Notes: generated by a model from the letters alone, not told the origin. A stretch of DNA of 26,374 nt from Poteriospumella lacustris (GCA_008000375.1 SMOI01000157.1:51426-77799); one strand, 5' to 3'. Counted from the first letter of the stretch, positions 1-11,964 are shown. A program made the numbers and translations.

Positions 1-2289
1 CCTCCTGCTGATGCTTATTTCAAGCTGATCCATACTATCGAAGAAGTCAATGGTATCATCGCCAACCATGCCCTCAGCGGCTCGAAGGTACAACGGATAT
101 CACCAGAACTCGGAAATGTATGCTTTGCATCATCACAACACGGGTGGAGTTTTACTCTGGATTCGTTTGCTCAACTTTATGTCAACCGTCACAAATCTTT
201 CCCGTTTTCGGCTGCTGATTTGGGGAAGCGTCTATGGGGCGATTGGTTCTTGAATCCAAGAAATCATGCCTTGACAAAGAATAAGCCAAAAGAAGGTTCT
301 CCTGTACGAACCTTTGTTTCATTTATTTTGGAGCCCTTGTATAAGATTTATTCCCATGTCGTTGGGGAATCGTCAGAGGATCTTATGGTGCTCTTCCGAC
401 AGTTGGGAATTCGGATCAAGGGAAGCGAATTCCATCTTGATCCCCGTCCATTGTTGGTCTTATCACTGAGACGCTTCTTTGGTCCTCCTCAAGGCTTCGT
501 GTCAATGATTGCACGACATATTCCTTCCCCTGTTGATGCAGCAGCATATAAGGTGGAAACTTGTTACACGGGTATGCAGACAACAGCACTAGCTTCTAGT
601 ATGAAGCGATGCTCGTCTGGCAGTGATGCACCGTTGATGGCCAACGTTACCAAGCTGTACAATAGTCCAGATGGAACCAAATTCCATGCGCTGACACGAA
701 TTTATTCGGGTACGGTACGAGTAGGACAAAGAGTCAAAGTCCTTGGTGAAGCATATACCGAGGACGATGACGAAGACATGGCTGTGATGGAAATCACGGG
801 TATCGCCGTGAGCTTGGGCCGATTCAATATTGAAGTAACCTCTGCTATTGCCGGTAACTTGGTATTGATCAGTGGTATCGATCACTCAATCAAAAAGACC
901 GCCACATTGTGCGACGTCACACCCGTATCTGGTCTGGCGGAAGAAGCGCCTGCTATTTTTGCGCCGTTGAAGTTTGACACCAGCTCAGTCATCAAATTAG
1001 CAGTTGAGCCATTCATTCCTTCAGAATTGCCGAAAATGGTGGAAGCTCTTCGTAGAATTAACAAAACGTATCCTTTGGTGACAACCAAAGTGGAAGAGAG
1101 TGGTGAGCATATCATTTTGGGTACCGGTGAGCTATACATGGATTGCATCATGCATGACTTGCGACATCTGTATTCGGATATTGAAATCAAAGTGGCTGAT
1201 CCAGTGGTTTCATTCTGTGAGACCGTGGCGGAATCATCTTCTATCAATTGCATTTGTGAAACACCGAACAAGAAGAATACATTGACGATGTTAGCGGAGC
1301 CATTGGATGATGGTTTGGGGGATGATATTGAGCGTCATCATCGCGTGTCTATGCATTGGGATGCCAAACGCATTGGAGACTTTTTCCGTTCCAATTATGA
1401 CTGGGATTTGTTGACAGCGCGTTCAGTTTGGGCATTTGGACCGGAAGAAGATTCACCAAATATTTTGTTGAATAACACCTTGCCGTCCGAAGTCAATCAA
1501 GGCCTGTTATCGTCAGTGAAGGATAGTGTGGTACAAGGTTTCCGTTGGGGTGCACGTGAAGGCCCATTGTGTGATGAACCCATTCGCAACGTTAAATTCC
1601 GAGTGCTGGATGCGCAAATTGCAACGGAACCAATCTATCGTGGTGGTGGACAAATCATTCCTACTTCCCGTCGTGCCGTGTATTCTTCATTCTTGATGGG
1701 TACACCGCGTTTGATGGAACCCATGTTGTTGGTTGAGATTCAAGCTCCCGCAGATGCTGTGCAAGCTTTGTATCCGGTCTTGGCTCGTCGACGTGGTCAT
1801 ATCGTACAAGATACACCGAAGCCTGGCGCACCGTTTTATACGGTGAAAGCCTTCCTTCCAGCAATGGACAGGTACGTACAGAACAATGTCGTTGAAAAGA
1901 TTGATTGACTTTAACGCCTTATTTCTATGTTTACAGCTTTGGTTTCGAAACGGATTTGCGGTCGTACACACTCGGACAAGTGTTTTGCCAACAGATCTTC
2001 GACCATTGGTCGGTGGTTCCCGGAGATCCCCTCGATAAGAATGTTATCTTGCATCCACTGGAGCCTTCGCCACCATTGGCGTTGGCAAGAGATTTCATGG
2101 TCAAGACCCGACGTCGCAAGGGTTTGAGCGAGGTAAGTACAATTTCATTTGCTTACGCCAACATTCATTCACCGTGGCTTGACACAATGGTATGTGGTGT
2201 TTCAGGATGTGAGTGTCAAGAAATACTTGGACGATTCCATGCTACGGCAATTGGCACGTCACGAGGCCAACTTGGGCGCACTATTGTAA
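1..2289 (+). CDS. EFTUD2: U5 snRNP GTPase EFTUD2/Snu114, 5'-truncated by window edge
   Basis: Exons 1-1871, 1937-2132 and 2206-2289 join to 716 residues ending in TAA; the frame is open from base 1, so the start lies outside the window. Human EFTUD2 is about 972 residues, so roughly 255 N-terminal residues, including most of the GTP-binding domain, are missing here. The visible part starts near the end of the G domain (PPADAYFKL) and runs through EF-G-like domains II to V: KVLGE in domain [11 protein letters not shown]-like [67 protein letters not shown] and LARRRGH. The exon 1/2 junction restores FGFETDLRS and the exon 2/3 junction restores [13 protein letters not shown], both matching the family. 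Known role: the EF-2-like GTPase of the U5 snRNP that controls Brr2-driven U4/U6 unwinding and spliceosome disassembly in the nucleus. It converges with the next gene, 181 bp away. Confidence 0.97.
1872..1936 (+). other. intron in EFTUD2 (65 nt)
   Basis: The donor is GTACGT and the acceptor is TTTACAG. Removing it joins GAC-AG to C-TTT and gives [11 protein letters not shown] as in other EFTUD2 proteins; unspliced, the frame stops 11 codons later at 1906-1908. Confidence 0.95.
2133..2205 (+). other. intron in EFTUD2 (73 nt)
   Basis: The donor is GTAAGT and the acceptor is TTTCAG. Removing it joins RRRKGLSE to [10 protein letters not shown], the conserved EFTUD2 C-terminus ([11 protein letters not shown] in animals). 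Confidence 0.95.
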
Positions 2290-2470
2290 ACTACACCATG
2301 ACCGCGCATACGTCCCCTTTCTTCCCAAGTAGTCATCCTATCTTGAATTTTGATGTGCACTCTCATCATCGTTGAAGCTCGAAAACCGACCATTGCATGT
2401 TAACTATTTCATTTTTCTGCGTCTCATCTATTTACAAAAGAAAGCTACATTTTTCTTGGGTATGTAGCAT
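2290..2470. other. short convergent intergenic region
   Basis: 181 bp between the stop codons of two converging genes. It must hold both 3' ends. I see no further gene. Confidence 0.7.
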
Positions 2471-3349
2471 CTATACCAACTCGTTGTTTTCCTTGAGCCG
2501 ACCAATTTCGTCATTGGCAGCTTGTCGCTCTTCCGGCTTCAACTCACACCATAGTCTTCCAGTCAGTTTCTCCCATTTTCGAACGTCACGAACGGAGTAC
2601 TTGGGGGGCTCATATGCTGGCACGGGAACGAACTTCGCGTTGTGCGCCTTCAGCAGTAGCTCCAATGAATTATCTTCTTCCTTTGCGGCACTCTTCTTAG
2701 CTGCTGCTGGTTTTCCATTATTTGAGGTGACTGAAGATGGTGGCCTGGGCTTGCCGGCAGATGTACTACGTAGCTTATTCACTGCTTGAACCGGTGGAGC
2801 TGGTTGACGAACCACTGGAGCTTTTGGGGCTCCTTCATTCAAGGCAGAACCTGAACTAACGCGACTGCTACGTGGAGCACTTCCTGATCGCATCGCTGAT
2901 GCTGAGGTAACTGACGATGCGCGCAGAGTACTACTCTGAGTTGGTCGAGTTACACCCAAGCCTCCACTGGAAGAGGACGATGCTGCTGGAGCATTTGGAC
3001 GCGCAAGCTTGGTTGGTCGGGTTGCATTAGATACCAATGCAACTGGATTTCTGAGTGACTTTGTTGCATTTGGAGCTGGTCCAGATATGTCGCCGATAGA
3101 TCTTTTTCTTGCGACTTTACTATTGAGTGTGTTGCTGTCGTTCATGTTGTTCTCGTTAACCTCTTTCGTGGGATTCAGAAGCTTTGCGAAAAACTCTTCA
3201 TCGCTTGGAGCTTTAGGCAGCTCTTCGTGCGCGATCTCGAACCATTTGTCGAAGTCACTCTTGACGTCATCAGTTAGCCAATCCTTGCTGCTGAGGTCGT
3301 AGGCCTTTGTTGGGCAATCGAATGAAAAATTTCCAACAATCTCGGCCAT
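2471..3349 (-). CDS. putative TPX2-like Aurora kinase activator / microtubule-associated protein
   Basis: A single open frame of 292 residues from ATG at 3349 to TAG at 2471. Seen: a hydrophobic/acidic N-terminus (1-60) with FSFDCP at 8-13 and DFDKWFE at 32-38; a basic Ser/Thr/Pro/Arg/Ala-rich, probably disordered middle (about 80-225, net positive); and a C-terminal compact segment (about 228-287) with LLLKAHNAKF, YEPPKYSVRDVRKWE and a following helix-rich LKPEERQAANDEI. Known: human TPX2 binds Aurora A through YSYDAP (Tyr8, Tyr10) and SWFEEK (Trp34, Phe35). Here Phe8, Phe10, Trp36 and Phe37 occupy nearly the same positions. Inferred: an Aurora activator of the mitotic spindle with a basic microtubule-binding middle. 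I do not recognise the C-terminal segment by name. The protein is far shorter than vertebrate TPX2 (about 750 residues). It is divergent to the coiled-coil gene, sharing a 391 bp upstream region. The gene is secure; the function is tentative. Confidence 0.8.
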   Translation of the reverse strand: MAEIVGNFSFDCPTKAYDLSSKDWLTDDVKSDFDKWFEIAHEELPKAPSDEEFFAKLLNPTKEVNENNMNDSNTLNSKVARKRSIGDISGPAPNATKSLRNPVALVSNATRPTKLARPNAPAASSSSSGGLGVTRPTQSSTLRASSVTSASAMRSGSAPRSSRVSSGSALNEGAPKAPVVRQPAPPVQAVNKLRSTSAGKPRPPSSVTSNNGKPAAAKKSAAKEEDNSLELLLKAHNAKFVPVPAYEPPKYSVRDVRKWEKLTGRLWCELKPEERQAANDEIGRLKENNELV

Positions 3350-3740
3350 TTTTTTTTTGCGGCAATTTTGACAAATATACGAGTGCTATATCCTTATATG
3401 AACCGATTTTGCACAGATTAATGCCCACTACCAATAATCTCGATGAAATAGAGTTACAGTATGTAGTTGTTGATGCGATGATGCATGACCGTGGTCTTAA
3501 CGGTCAAAACCAGAACTACTGAAATCCTCTATTCTTCTGCAGACTTTCCTTAAAAATAACGGAATTACGTACTTGGCCAAGTTGGAGTAAAAAGTTCAAA
3601 CACCAAAAGAGCTGTTGAGACAGATGTATTGGTTTGATCTATTCCTAGGGAAATTTGCAATACGCAAGCCATAAAATCATACCAAAAGGCCCTTATATCA
3701 TTGCTCTCTTCTTTACTATCGGCTATTGGAAGTATCAAGG
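3350..3740. promoter_or_regulatory. bidirectional upstream region between the TPX2-like and coiled-coil genes
   Basis: 391 bp between two divergent starts, AT-richer than the flanking genes. An A10 run (T10 on +, 3350-3359) directly precedes the ATG of the minus-strand gene. I find no tRNA, repeat or convincing TATA box. A promoter role is inferred from position only. Confidence 0.5.
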
Positions 3741-6700
3741 ATGGATTGGGCTAATTTGGAACGTCTTGCGCATCAGGAAGCAAGGCATTCCTCAGCTAGA
3801 AAGTTGAATACGTTTTCAACTAGCCTAAGGTAAATCATGAATCAGCGCGATGAATCGAGTTATGCATCAAATAATCATAAAACCTTCTACAGTAGTGAAC
3901 GTACACCTGCCTTTGACCGCATCGCCGCTCGGTCACAATTTAGCGACAGTGCCGGCCCATCCCTTGATCAGACTATTCGCACAGTTTCTCAAGAAACGAA
4001 TGCAACATTGATGGAAGAATTGTCTAACATGCGAAAGTCTCAATATGGGCTTACCAGGAATGTTCAAGAAATCCAGGACAATTTGTCGCGCAATATGGAA
4101 TTGGCCTACGAGTTAAAGAAGGGCAAGGACATCGTCGACATGCGGTGCGAAGAATTTGATCGTTTCATTAAAACGCTGAATACGAATCAGCAAATGCTCT
4201 TCAAAGAAACAGAAGCCATTCAATATTCTGTCCAAAAGATGGTGTCGTCACAGGATCAAATGCAAGTACTTTTGCAAGCCTCCAAAGAAGGTAACTTGAG
4301 CAGAGACACTTTCAGTAAAGTTATGGATGCCACCTCGGCTGAGCTACGAGCCGTCAAGGATGGAGTATCCGAGTTGTTCAAAACATCTGATCGATCTTCC
4401 CTCCAAATTGAGAATCTTCTTTTATCGATTATCGATCTCGGCAGTGCGGAGCCAGTTACCGAAAACGACAATCTATCACTGTTACGCAGTCTGGCTTCGG
4501 ATGGTTTTTCCCACCAAGTTCGGCGTATTCTCACCGAATCATTACAAGCTGGTGTGGACTTAAGCTTACAAAAGCATTTGAAAGTTCTCCAGTCCTCCAT
4601 GAACCAGTCGATCGTGCTGATGTTGAAAGAGTACCGCGAGCGTCAAAACGCCGCGTTGCTGCCCGATCTTGAGAAGATCCACGCATTGACCGACGAATTC
4701 GCCAAAGTCCGCGAAGACTTCGTGACATTGCATGGTGCATTCAACTCGTTGAAGGCGCAAATTGAAGTTGAGAAACTTCGTGCGCCACAGCAAATGGCGG
4801 CTGCGACGGAAATCATCACGGTCGACGAGACCGTTCGCAGTGATTTAGATGCGGCGCGTCAACAAATTGCCGAATTGCAAGAACAAGTATCCAAGCTTCA
4901 AGGCCAAGTAACGAATCAAACCGAAAGTTTAAATGCGTCCACGGCATCGCAAGAGATTCTGCGGTTGAGTATCCAAGAGAATCGGGCCTATTTGATTGGT
5001 GAACACGACAAAGCGCAATCCAAAACCGAAATCCTCGTGCGCGATGTGGAAGACAAACTCAGTGATTTGATTGGTCGCACGGTTGCTCCCTTGGATCGTA
5101 AGACCAAAGATGTATCCGATCGTAACTTGGCGTTGTCGATGGAATTGCAAAAGCTGCGCGAAGAGATCGATCGCCACAATCGCGACGTCACGCAACAATT
5201 GGCTTCCCAAGACGCCTCCGTTCGTGAAGAAGTGAAGAATCAATTGCATCTCAACCAATTGGATCACGAAGAAATTCGTCGCGAAATCATCCGCAGTATT
5301 CGTAGCAGTGAGATCACCAGTATCCAAGAAGACATCACGACGAAGACCGAACAACGCCTGCAAGCCTTGCATCAAGAACAACAGATTTTCACCGAGAAAT
5401 TGAAAGGATTGGCCACCGAAGTGGATGGGTGCCACACGAAAATGTTGTCGGAGAAGGAAGATATCCGCCAATTGTTGAATCAACGTGATTTGGATATCTC
5501 CCAACGGTTGCAAGAACGTATCGTCCACTGGGAAAACTGCCAACGGGATTGGCAATCGTTACAAGAAACCAAAGTGGAAGAAGCGAATCGATCTGTCTCC
5601 GCATTGAGCGCCGATTTGAAAGAAATCAAACCCCAAGAAAACATTGAACGATTGAAAGATGAAGTCGCTGGGTTGCAAGAGCGATTGCAACAGTTGCGTA
5701 CGAAACAAGACGTGATGGATATTGGGTTACGGAAAGAAAACGATGGCTTGCGGAACGATTTCAACAAACAATTCCAATCGATTCAAGAGAAGCTGGCCGC
5801 AATGAATCAATTGATCGATACCAAACACTCCACAAACGAACAATCGTTACGCACCGTCCAAGAGAAAGCGCAAGTGGAACACGAAAAGCTCTTGGAACAA
5901 CTGGGCAATGTGACGCTGAAACAACGTGCGCAAGAATTAGACATCAAAGATGCACGTGATCAAGCCAACCGATTGGATACCCGCATGGTCGCCTTGGAAA
6001 ACGAGTTGCAAGAGACGATCGATACCAAGTATACGTTGATGGATGGGAAGATCACGTCCGGATTGCAACTGGTACAAGCGAATTTAGGCAAAGAAATCAA
6101 AGAATGCGCCTTGGAATTGGATGTCTTGCGCAAAGATGTCAGTCATTGGACGACCCGTAGTGAAGAAAAGCATCAAGATTTACACCAACGGGTCCTCGGT
6201 GTCTCGGAAATGCACCAACAACAATTCCAAGACGTCGAACGTACCTGGCACAAGAAACTCGCCGAGATACACGACGACATGCAACGTACCAAACATGAAA
6301 ATGGGAACAATTTGCAATCGATTGCGGAGCAAGAAGAACAGTTCTCACGGTTGTTGGAACAACATGAATCAGACATCAAAACGTTGCATGAGCAATTTCA
6401 ACGGCAAAAGGAATTGCACGATACAGAAATTACGACGACCCGGTCGATGTTACGTTCGGAACAACACAAAACCAGTAAAGTGTATCAAGAAGCGGTCGAT
6501 GAACTACGGTTTGATGTGTCCCAAACGGCGAATCGTGTCTTGATTTTGGAACAAACGTCGATGATGGCACCATCCTCGTCCTCGACGATGGAGCATTCAA
6601 CGAACAAACTCGCGACGACGTCACGCCGACCACCGTCCAGCCCCGAGAGACAACCACCCGCCTCTTCGGCTGGAACAAGCGACCAGGAGCACAACCACAC

Positions 6701-9700
6701 CGGTGGTGGTGGTGCCACTGCCACTGCCACCGCTGCTGGTGATGCCACTGTCGCTGGCGATACAACAACCGCCGCCACCACCGCCGCCGCCGTGGTACCT
6801 GAAATCGACGTCGTGACGTTGAAACGTGAATGTTTGGAGGCGATGCTGCCCATGATCCAACCCAAAGCGGAAGCCGCCGATGTCAAATTCATCAAGCACC
6901 AACTGGAAGAACACCATCAAACCATGGAATCCTTCAAAGCCATCCAACAATCCCTCACCGACGCAATGCAGAAATACGAACAAGAAAATCGGTTGCGAGA
7001 ATTGGATTGGGAAAAGACCTTTGCGACGACGTTACGTGAATTGTCGCAACAACACACACGGGACACCACCAAGGTCGAACATACCTTGTCGATGGTCGCC
7101 ACGAAGTGCACGCAATTGGAGAAAGATGTGCAAGAGTTCTCGACCCGCATCGTCGATGGGGTGCAACCGTTGTTGGCACGCCAACGAGAGGAAATGTCGA
7201 CGTTGAAGGAGTCGTTGACCGATGTCTTACACGACGTCAAGGTCATTCAACAATCCCCGGTGAAGCCTTCCGTCGCCGCCAAAGCTGCAGCCGCCGCCGC
7301 ATCATCATCCTCCTCCGACCCGATGGCGGCGGTGACAGAGTCCACCACCGATGACGTGGTGAAATTAGCGGCTGAACCACGTATCCCCTTGCCATCAGTG
7401 CCCATGGCGACCCTGAAACAACTGACCGAGCTCGATCAACGGTTGACCCTGGCCTTAGAAGACGTCACCAAGCTCTTAGCGACGGAACGTGCAGCGATCG
7501 AAGAGGCCAAAGCCACCCACCACGAGCAATGGCAGGCGGTCGTGGAACAAGTCGATCGCGACCGAGCCACCAGTAAATCCAGTGTCGAGTCGTTGCATCA
7601 GCTGATGGACGTCCTGCAGGAGGAAGTCGTCAAACACGACGACGCGCTCGATGGCCACCGTGCCACCATCGACAAACTCGAGACCAGCCACAAGTCGCTG
7701 CAGGCCTCGGTACAGACCGTCTACGCGACCTTGACGACGCATATGGAAGATCATGCGAGATGGAACCATCAGCAACAGTTGCAGATGCAGCACCAGCAGC
7801 TGCAGCAACCGCAACCGCAACCGCAACCGCAACTGCAACCGCAACCGCAACCGCAACAGCAGCCGTCTGCGCAGCATGCACCATCGACAGCAAGCGCCAA
7901 CAGCAGTACACCTTCCTCTCCCCCGGGGGCTACAACAACGACAACTGCCCAGTCGCTACCAGCCGAGTCATCTACCCAGCCGCAGCTGCAGCAGCAGTCG
8001 CTACCATCGACACCGACGTTGTCTCCACAGGTCTCCCCGCAGGGAGTTCGTGCGGTGTCACATTTACGGTCGTTGATCGCCGGTAGTCGCAGTGTCGATG
8101 GCACCGAGATTGGCGGCGGCGGCGGCGACGAAGGTGGTCACGGTGGAGGTGCAGACGACGATGCCCAATCGGTGACATCGTTGTCGTCGTCCGCGTTCTC
8201 GTCTCCCCACAAGGACACCAACACTGCTGGCCATAGCAACAGCAACAGCAGTAGCAGCAGCAGTCACAAGCCACCGCCTCATTCCGCATCGGGCTCACGT
8301 CGATCGTCTCGGGCCGTCGAAGAGTTGGCCAAGGACAGTCCGGAACCTGGCAGCGGAGGCGCTCCGTCGGGACCACCGTCACCGTCCGGATCCATCTCGA
8401 CGGGGGGTTCCTTCGCATCGCCAACGGAGCCTACAGCGACGACAACAGCAATGGGTGCTTCGCTGCGAACGCCGTTGAAGCATAAACCCGCAGTACTCAA
8501 AGAACTGGCACCCGTTCACGCACCCGCCCACCATCACCATCACAGCGGAGGCGGTGGCCATCACCACGGCCATCATCATCACCCAACACCGTCGCGGAAA
8601 AGCTCACCGGCCTTGTCGCTGGATACGTTGATGCAGCCATCCCCAACGGCCCCGGGTAGTGGCCCAGGCACCGGTGGCAGTGGCAGTGGCAGTGGCAGTG
8701 CGGGTGGTTCGATGGTCTTCTACCAACCGAATCGACTGGTGAAGTCGCCGGCTCCACCCACCGCTGCTGGCAGCACTGCGACAACACCTGTCGCCTCGTC
8801 CACTGCCGCTGGAGGAGGTGGAGGTGGGCTGCATTCGTTGGCCGCCTCGGGAACACACAGCAACAACAACAGCAACAACAGTATCAAGCTGCTGTCACCG
8901 TTGTCTCCGCAACCACCGCTGCCCGCACCAGGAGGCGCGTTCGCCGCTTCCGCCGCCTCCTCCGCAGCATCTTCATCGACGCCAACCGTGGTCACTGCTC
9001 CATCGCCCACTGCGATGCAGCCTTCGCCGCCGTCGAACAGTAAAACACCCAGTTCCGGTGTGAGCCCTCGTATGCGCGTCACCACTCCGTCCAAGAAACG
9101 CTCGTTCCACTCACCGACCTCCGAGCAGCAGCAGTCGCAGCAGGAGAACAGCAGTGCCGTATCCTCCCCGACGGGTAGCGAGCATCATCATCCGACGGCG
9201 GAAGGGGGAAGAGGGGGAGAGGGAGGAGGCCCTGGACAGCACTCACCCACCCTCGAACAAAGCGGTGATTTCTCCACCACCTCGTGGGACACCGACGCCC
9301 GGCCCACGACCCCCGGGACCGTCCACACTGCGGAGACGCCGACTGCGGCGGCAGCTACTGCTACGACTGCAACTGTTGCGGCCATGGCCAGTCCCAATGA
9401 ACCGCCAGTGGAAGAAGAGCAACCCGCCTCCGCCTCTGTCGCCTCTGCTGCACCGTCGATGATGTCACCGACCAGTGGCGGTGGCGGTGACGGTGACGGT
9501 GGTGGCGCCGACAGCGACAGTTTCATGTCGTCGGCCGACGCGAGTCCGGAGAAGTTGTATTCCCCGATCACGGCTCGTGCGGCAGTGTCGTTGTCGTCGT
9601 CGTCGTCTTCTTCGATGCGGCCACCAGCCCAACGCTTTGTGGTGGACGCCCACGAAGAACGCGAACGAGAAGCAGCCGAAGACAACGACAAAGACGATGA

Positions 9701-10528
9701 CGACGAAGCGGCGGCCAGTGTGCACCTGTTGGAGGAGAGCCACCAGTCGTTCGTATCGTCCACGACGTCGTCGGCACCTCCGACACCCACTGCCGCGGCG
9801 GCGTCTTCGTCGCATAGCGCAGCTGCTGCGGCTGCTGCTGCTGCGGCTGCTCCGACACCGACGGCGGCGCGTACGATGGCGGGTCCGACGATGGCGGACG
9901 CGGCGATGCATAGCCGGCCATCGCCACCAGCACAGCCACAAGCAGCGCGCGCCCCTGCTGCTGCTACTGCTGTTGCTACTGCAGCTGCAGCATCTTCTGC
10001 GTCGTTGGCGATGGATCCGCAGTTACTCTTCGCCTCGCGCAGAACTGCCAACGCTGCAGAGGACAACGATAACGGCGATGGCGACGACGATGACGATGAG
10101 CGGCACCAGCCGCCGTCGTCGTCGGCGCTCACCGATGACGTGACCCCCGTGAAGACCGCCACGACGACCAGAGCAGCACTCGACGACAGCAGCAACGACG
10201 CACACGAAGACAGCTGCAGCAGTTTCGAACAGTCGACGATGACGCCCGGCGAAGAGGCCGCCGTCTACGCGGGCACGATCCACGACCATCACCGTCCGGT
10301 GTCGACACGTGATCCGCCGCCACAGTCGCTGCACGAGCAATTCGAATCGGTCGCCGCCATCGCCGAGACCGCTACGGAACCACCACCACCGACGGTAGTG
10401 GCTACTGCTGCGGCTACTGCTGCGGTGTCGGCGATGCACAATTCGTTCGATGACGATGAACCGGAAACCGTCGCCCACACCGCAGAGAACACGCTCAGTC
10501 GACTGGAAGAGAGCTTCGTGTCCGATTC

Positions 10529-10561
<33 letters not shown>

Positions 10562-10958
10562 GGCATCGCCAGCAGCGTCTCCAGCGTCGTCGTCGGCGGC
10601 GGCCAGACAACGCGCGGCATCGGAACAACTCGTCGATGTGTCCGACTTGCACGACGACGAGAGCGACCTGATTGACGAGGCGTTGCACTCGTCAACGACC
10701 CCGGTGCCCACGTCGCAGCAGCCACAGCAACAGCATTTGCCACCAGCGCCAGCAGTGACACACCCAACGAGCAGCAACAGCAGCGGCAGCATTCTCCCGC
10801 CCCCTGCAGCGGCTCCCTCCTCCTCGTCGGTCACGTCCTTGCCGCCCGCCAGTGGTACCAGCAGCAGTGGCGGTGGAGGAGGGCCGTCGATGGTGTTGTC
10901 GGGTTCACTCTTGGGCCGGGCCCCTCCGGGTGGCTTTGCGAAGAAGAACAAGAAATAA
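3741..10958 (+). CDS. giant coiled-coil protein with a disordered low-complexity tail
   Basis: Exons 3741-3829 and 3893-10958 join to 2,384 residues ending in TAA. The ATG at 3741 is preceded by an in-frame stop near 3674; the first exon encodes about 30 residues (MDWANLERLAHQEA...). The ATG at 3837 would lie inside the intron. Seen: a long heptad-rich, Gln/Glu/Leu-rich coiled coil over residues about 55-915, an Ala/Thr/Gly/Ser linker, a second coil about 1000-1150, a third about 1193-1326, a Gln-Pro repeat, then about 1,060 residues of Ser/Pro/Ala/Gly/Thr runs with His clusters (residues about 1573-1595) and Asp/Glu patches, ending GGFAKKNKK. No membrane segment or enzyme motif is visible. 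Inferred: a cytoplasmic scaffold, for example of cytoskeleton, basal body or trafficking; I do not recognise the family. Codon choice and GC rise strongly from 5' to 3'. The coils are clearly coding; the tail is supported by an uninterrupted frame over 3 kb, but GC-rich sequence has few stops anyway. Confidence 0.85.
3830..3892 (+). other. predicted intron 1 of the coiled-coil gene (63 nt)
   Basis: The donor is GTAAAT, directly after CTAAG, and the acceptor is CTTCTACAG. Splicing keeps the frame (AG + T = Ser30, then SERTPAFD). Without splicing the ATG at 3741 meets an in-frame TAA at 3831. The length and AT-richness match the other four introns. Confidence 0.75.
7806..7856 (+). repeat. CAACCG hexanucleotide repeat (Gln-Pro tract)
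   Basis: Near-perfect tandem CAACCG units, one with CAACTG, encode alternating Gln-Pro (one Gln-Leu) just after the third coiled coil. They mark the start of the low-complexity tail. Confidence 0.9.
8680..8704 (+). repeat. GGCAGT repeat (Gly-Ser tract)
   Basis: Four tandem GGCAGT units within the tail of the coiled-coil protein encode Gly-Ser dipeptides. Confidence 0.85.
10529..10563 (+). repeat. TCGTCC repeat (poly-Ser)
   Basis: A tandem TCGTCC/TCGTCG array in the 3' part of the coiled-coil gene encodes a run of 13 or so serines in an acidic neighbourhood (about residues 2243-2256). Confidence 0.85.
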
Positions 10959-11964
10959 ACAAGGCCACCTCACCTGTACATATAGTCGATACTACACATA
11001 TACAGCACATACGACCGCGCGAGTCACGGTGGTGCAAGCCTTGTGTCCTCACGGTACACGTGCGTACTGTATGTTACCTGTATTATTCCCCATCGGTGAC
11101 GCGTACGCGTACCTCATTTCTTTCAATTAATTTGATCGATCCCTTTCGACGACGATGTGTCCCACACGTCTCCTGCTGTGGTGGCAGTTTGACGAGCCCC
11201 TGTTCTGTTCCTGTTTGTCTCTCGCAGGTCGTCTACTGTTGGACATTCATCAGTTCGGTGCGTATTCACAACGAATGATGCGGGAGGGAGGAGGGGGGCG
11301 GGAGTGTTGAGTATGTGACGGTAATTACAAAATACAAAAAGACACCCTGCCGCTGGAGGCGGAGGCAGTAGGTACAGAGGGATGGTACCGGGGCCACGTG
11401 CCTCCACCGACAGAGAATACACATACACCACACGGGAAACAAGCAAACCCACAACAAACAAACAAAAACAGACACAGACACGCACATCAATACATCGCCC
11501 CCCACACGCACAGCGCAGGGCGGACGGGGGGGGGGAGGAGGGGGGAGGAGTGGAGGGAGGCTGCAGAGGCGCAGCATGTCAACCTTTGCTGTACACGCAC
11601 GCGGTGCACAGTACGTCGATATCCTACCCCGTGTCCGTGAAAGAGACCGAGAACGGGGCAGGTGGAGAAAGGCAAGGAGGAATGGGGGGACCGTACAGGC
11701 AGGCAGGTGGAGAGGCAGGCAGGGGGACAGACATGAGACAACGCAGGACACACGTGACTGACAGACCAGTGAGACCAGACCAGACCAGACGACGCACGAT
11801 GGCTGCCCAGGCTACGTCTGTACCACCTGCTGCTGTGTATACACACGCCACGCACAAAAACTGCACCAAGACAGTGGGAAATGAAAGGCAAGAGAGAAGA
11901 GACTTGTGATGACGGCACATAGACACACAACGCAACGCACGCACACACGCACGCAGACATGCAG

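Noticed and set aside
1905-2375. 156-codon open frame overlapping the EFTUD2 3' end
   Set aside because: It contains the genuine exon 2 (1937-2132), but its other parts read through introns and the 3' UTR and match nothing.
3009-3302. 97-codon open frame on + inside the TPX2-like gene
   Set aside because: It is antisense of the clearly coding minus-strand frame and has no recognisable features.
3837-3892. ATG at 3837 as the start of the coiled-coil protein
   Set aside because: It lies inside a well-formed 63-nt intron whose removal joins an upstream ATG exon in frame.
9188-10195. 335-codon open frame on the minus strand
   Set aside because: It is the antisense of the Ser/Ala/Asp-rich tail of the coiled-coil gene. 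Its Ala/Val/Ser-run composition follows from the repeats, and the GC-rich strand has few stops.
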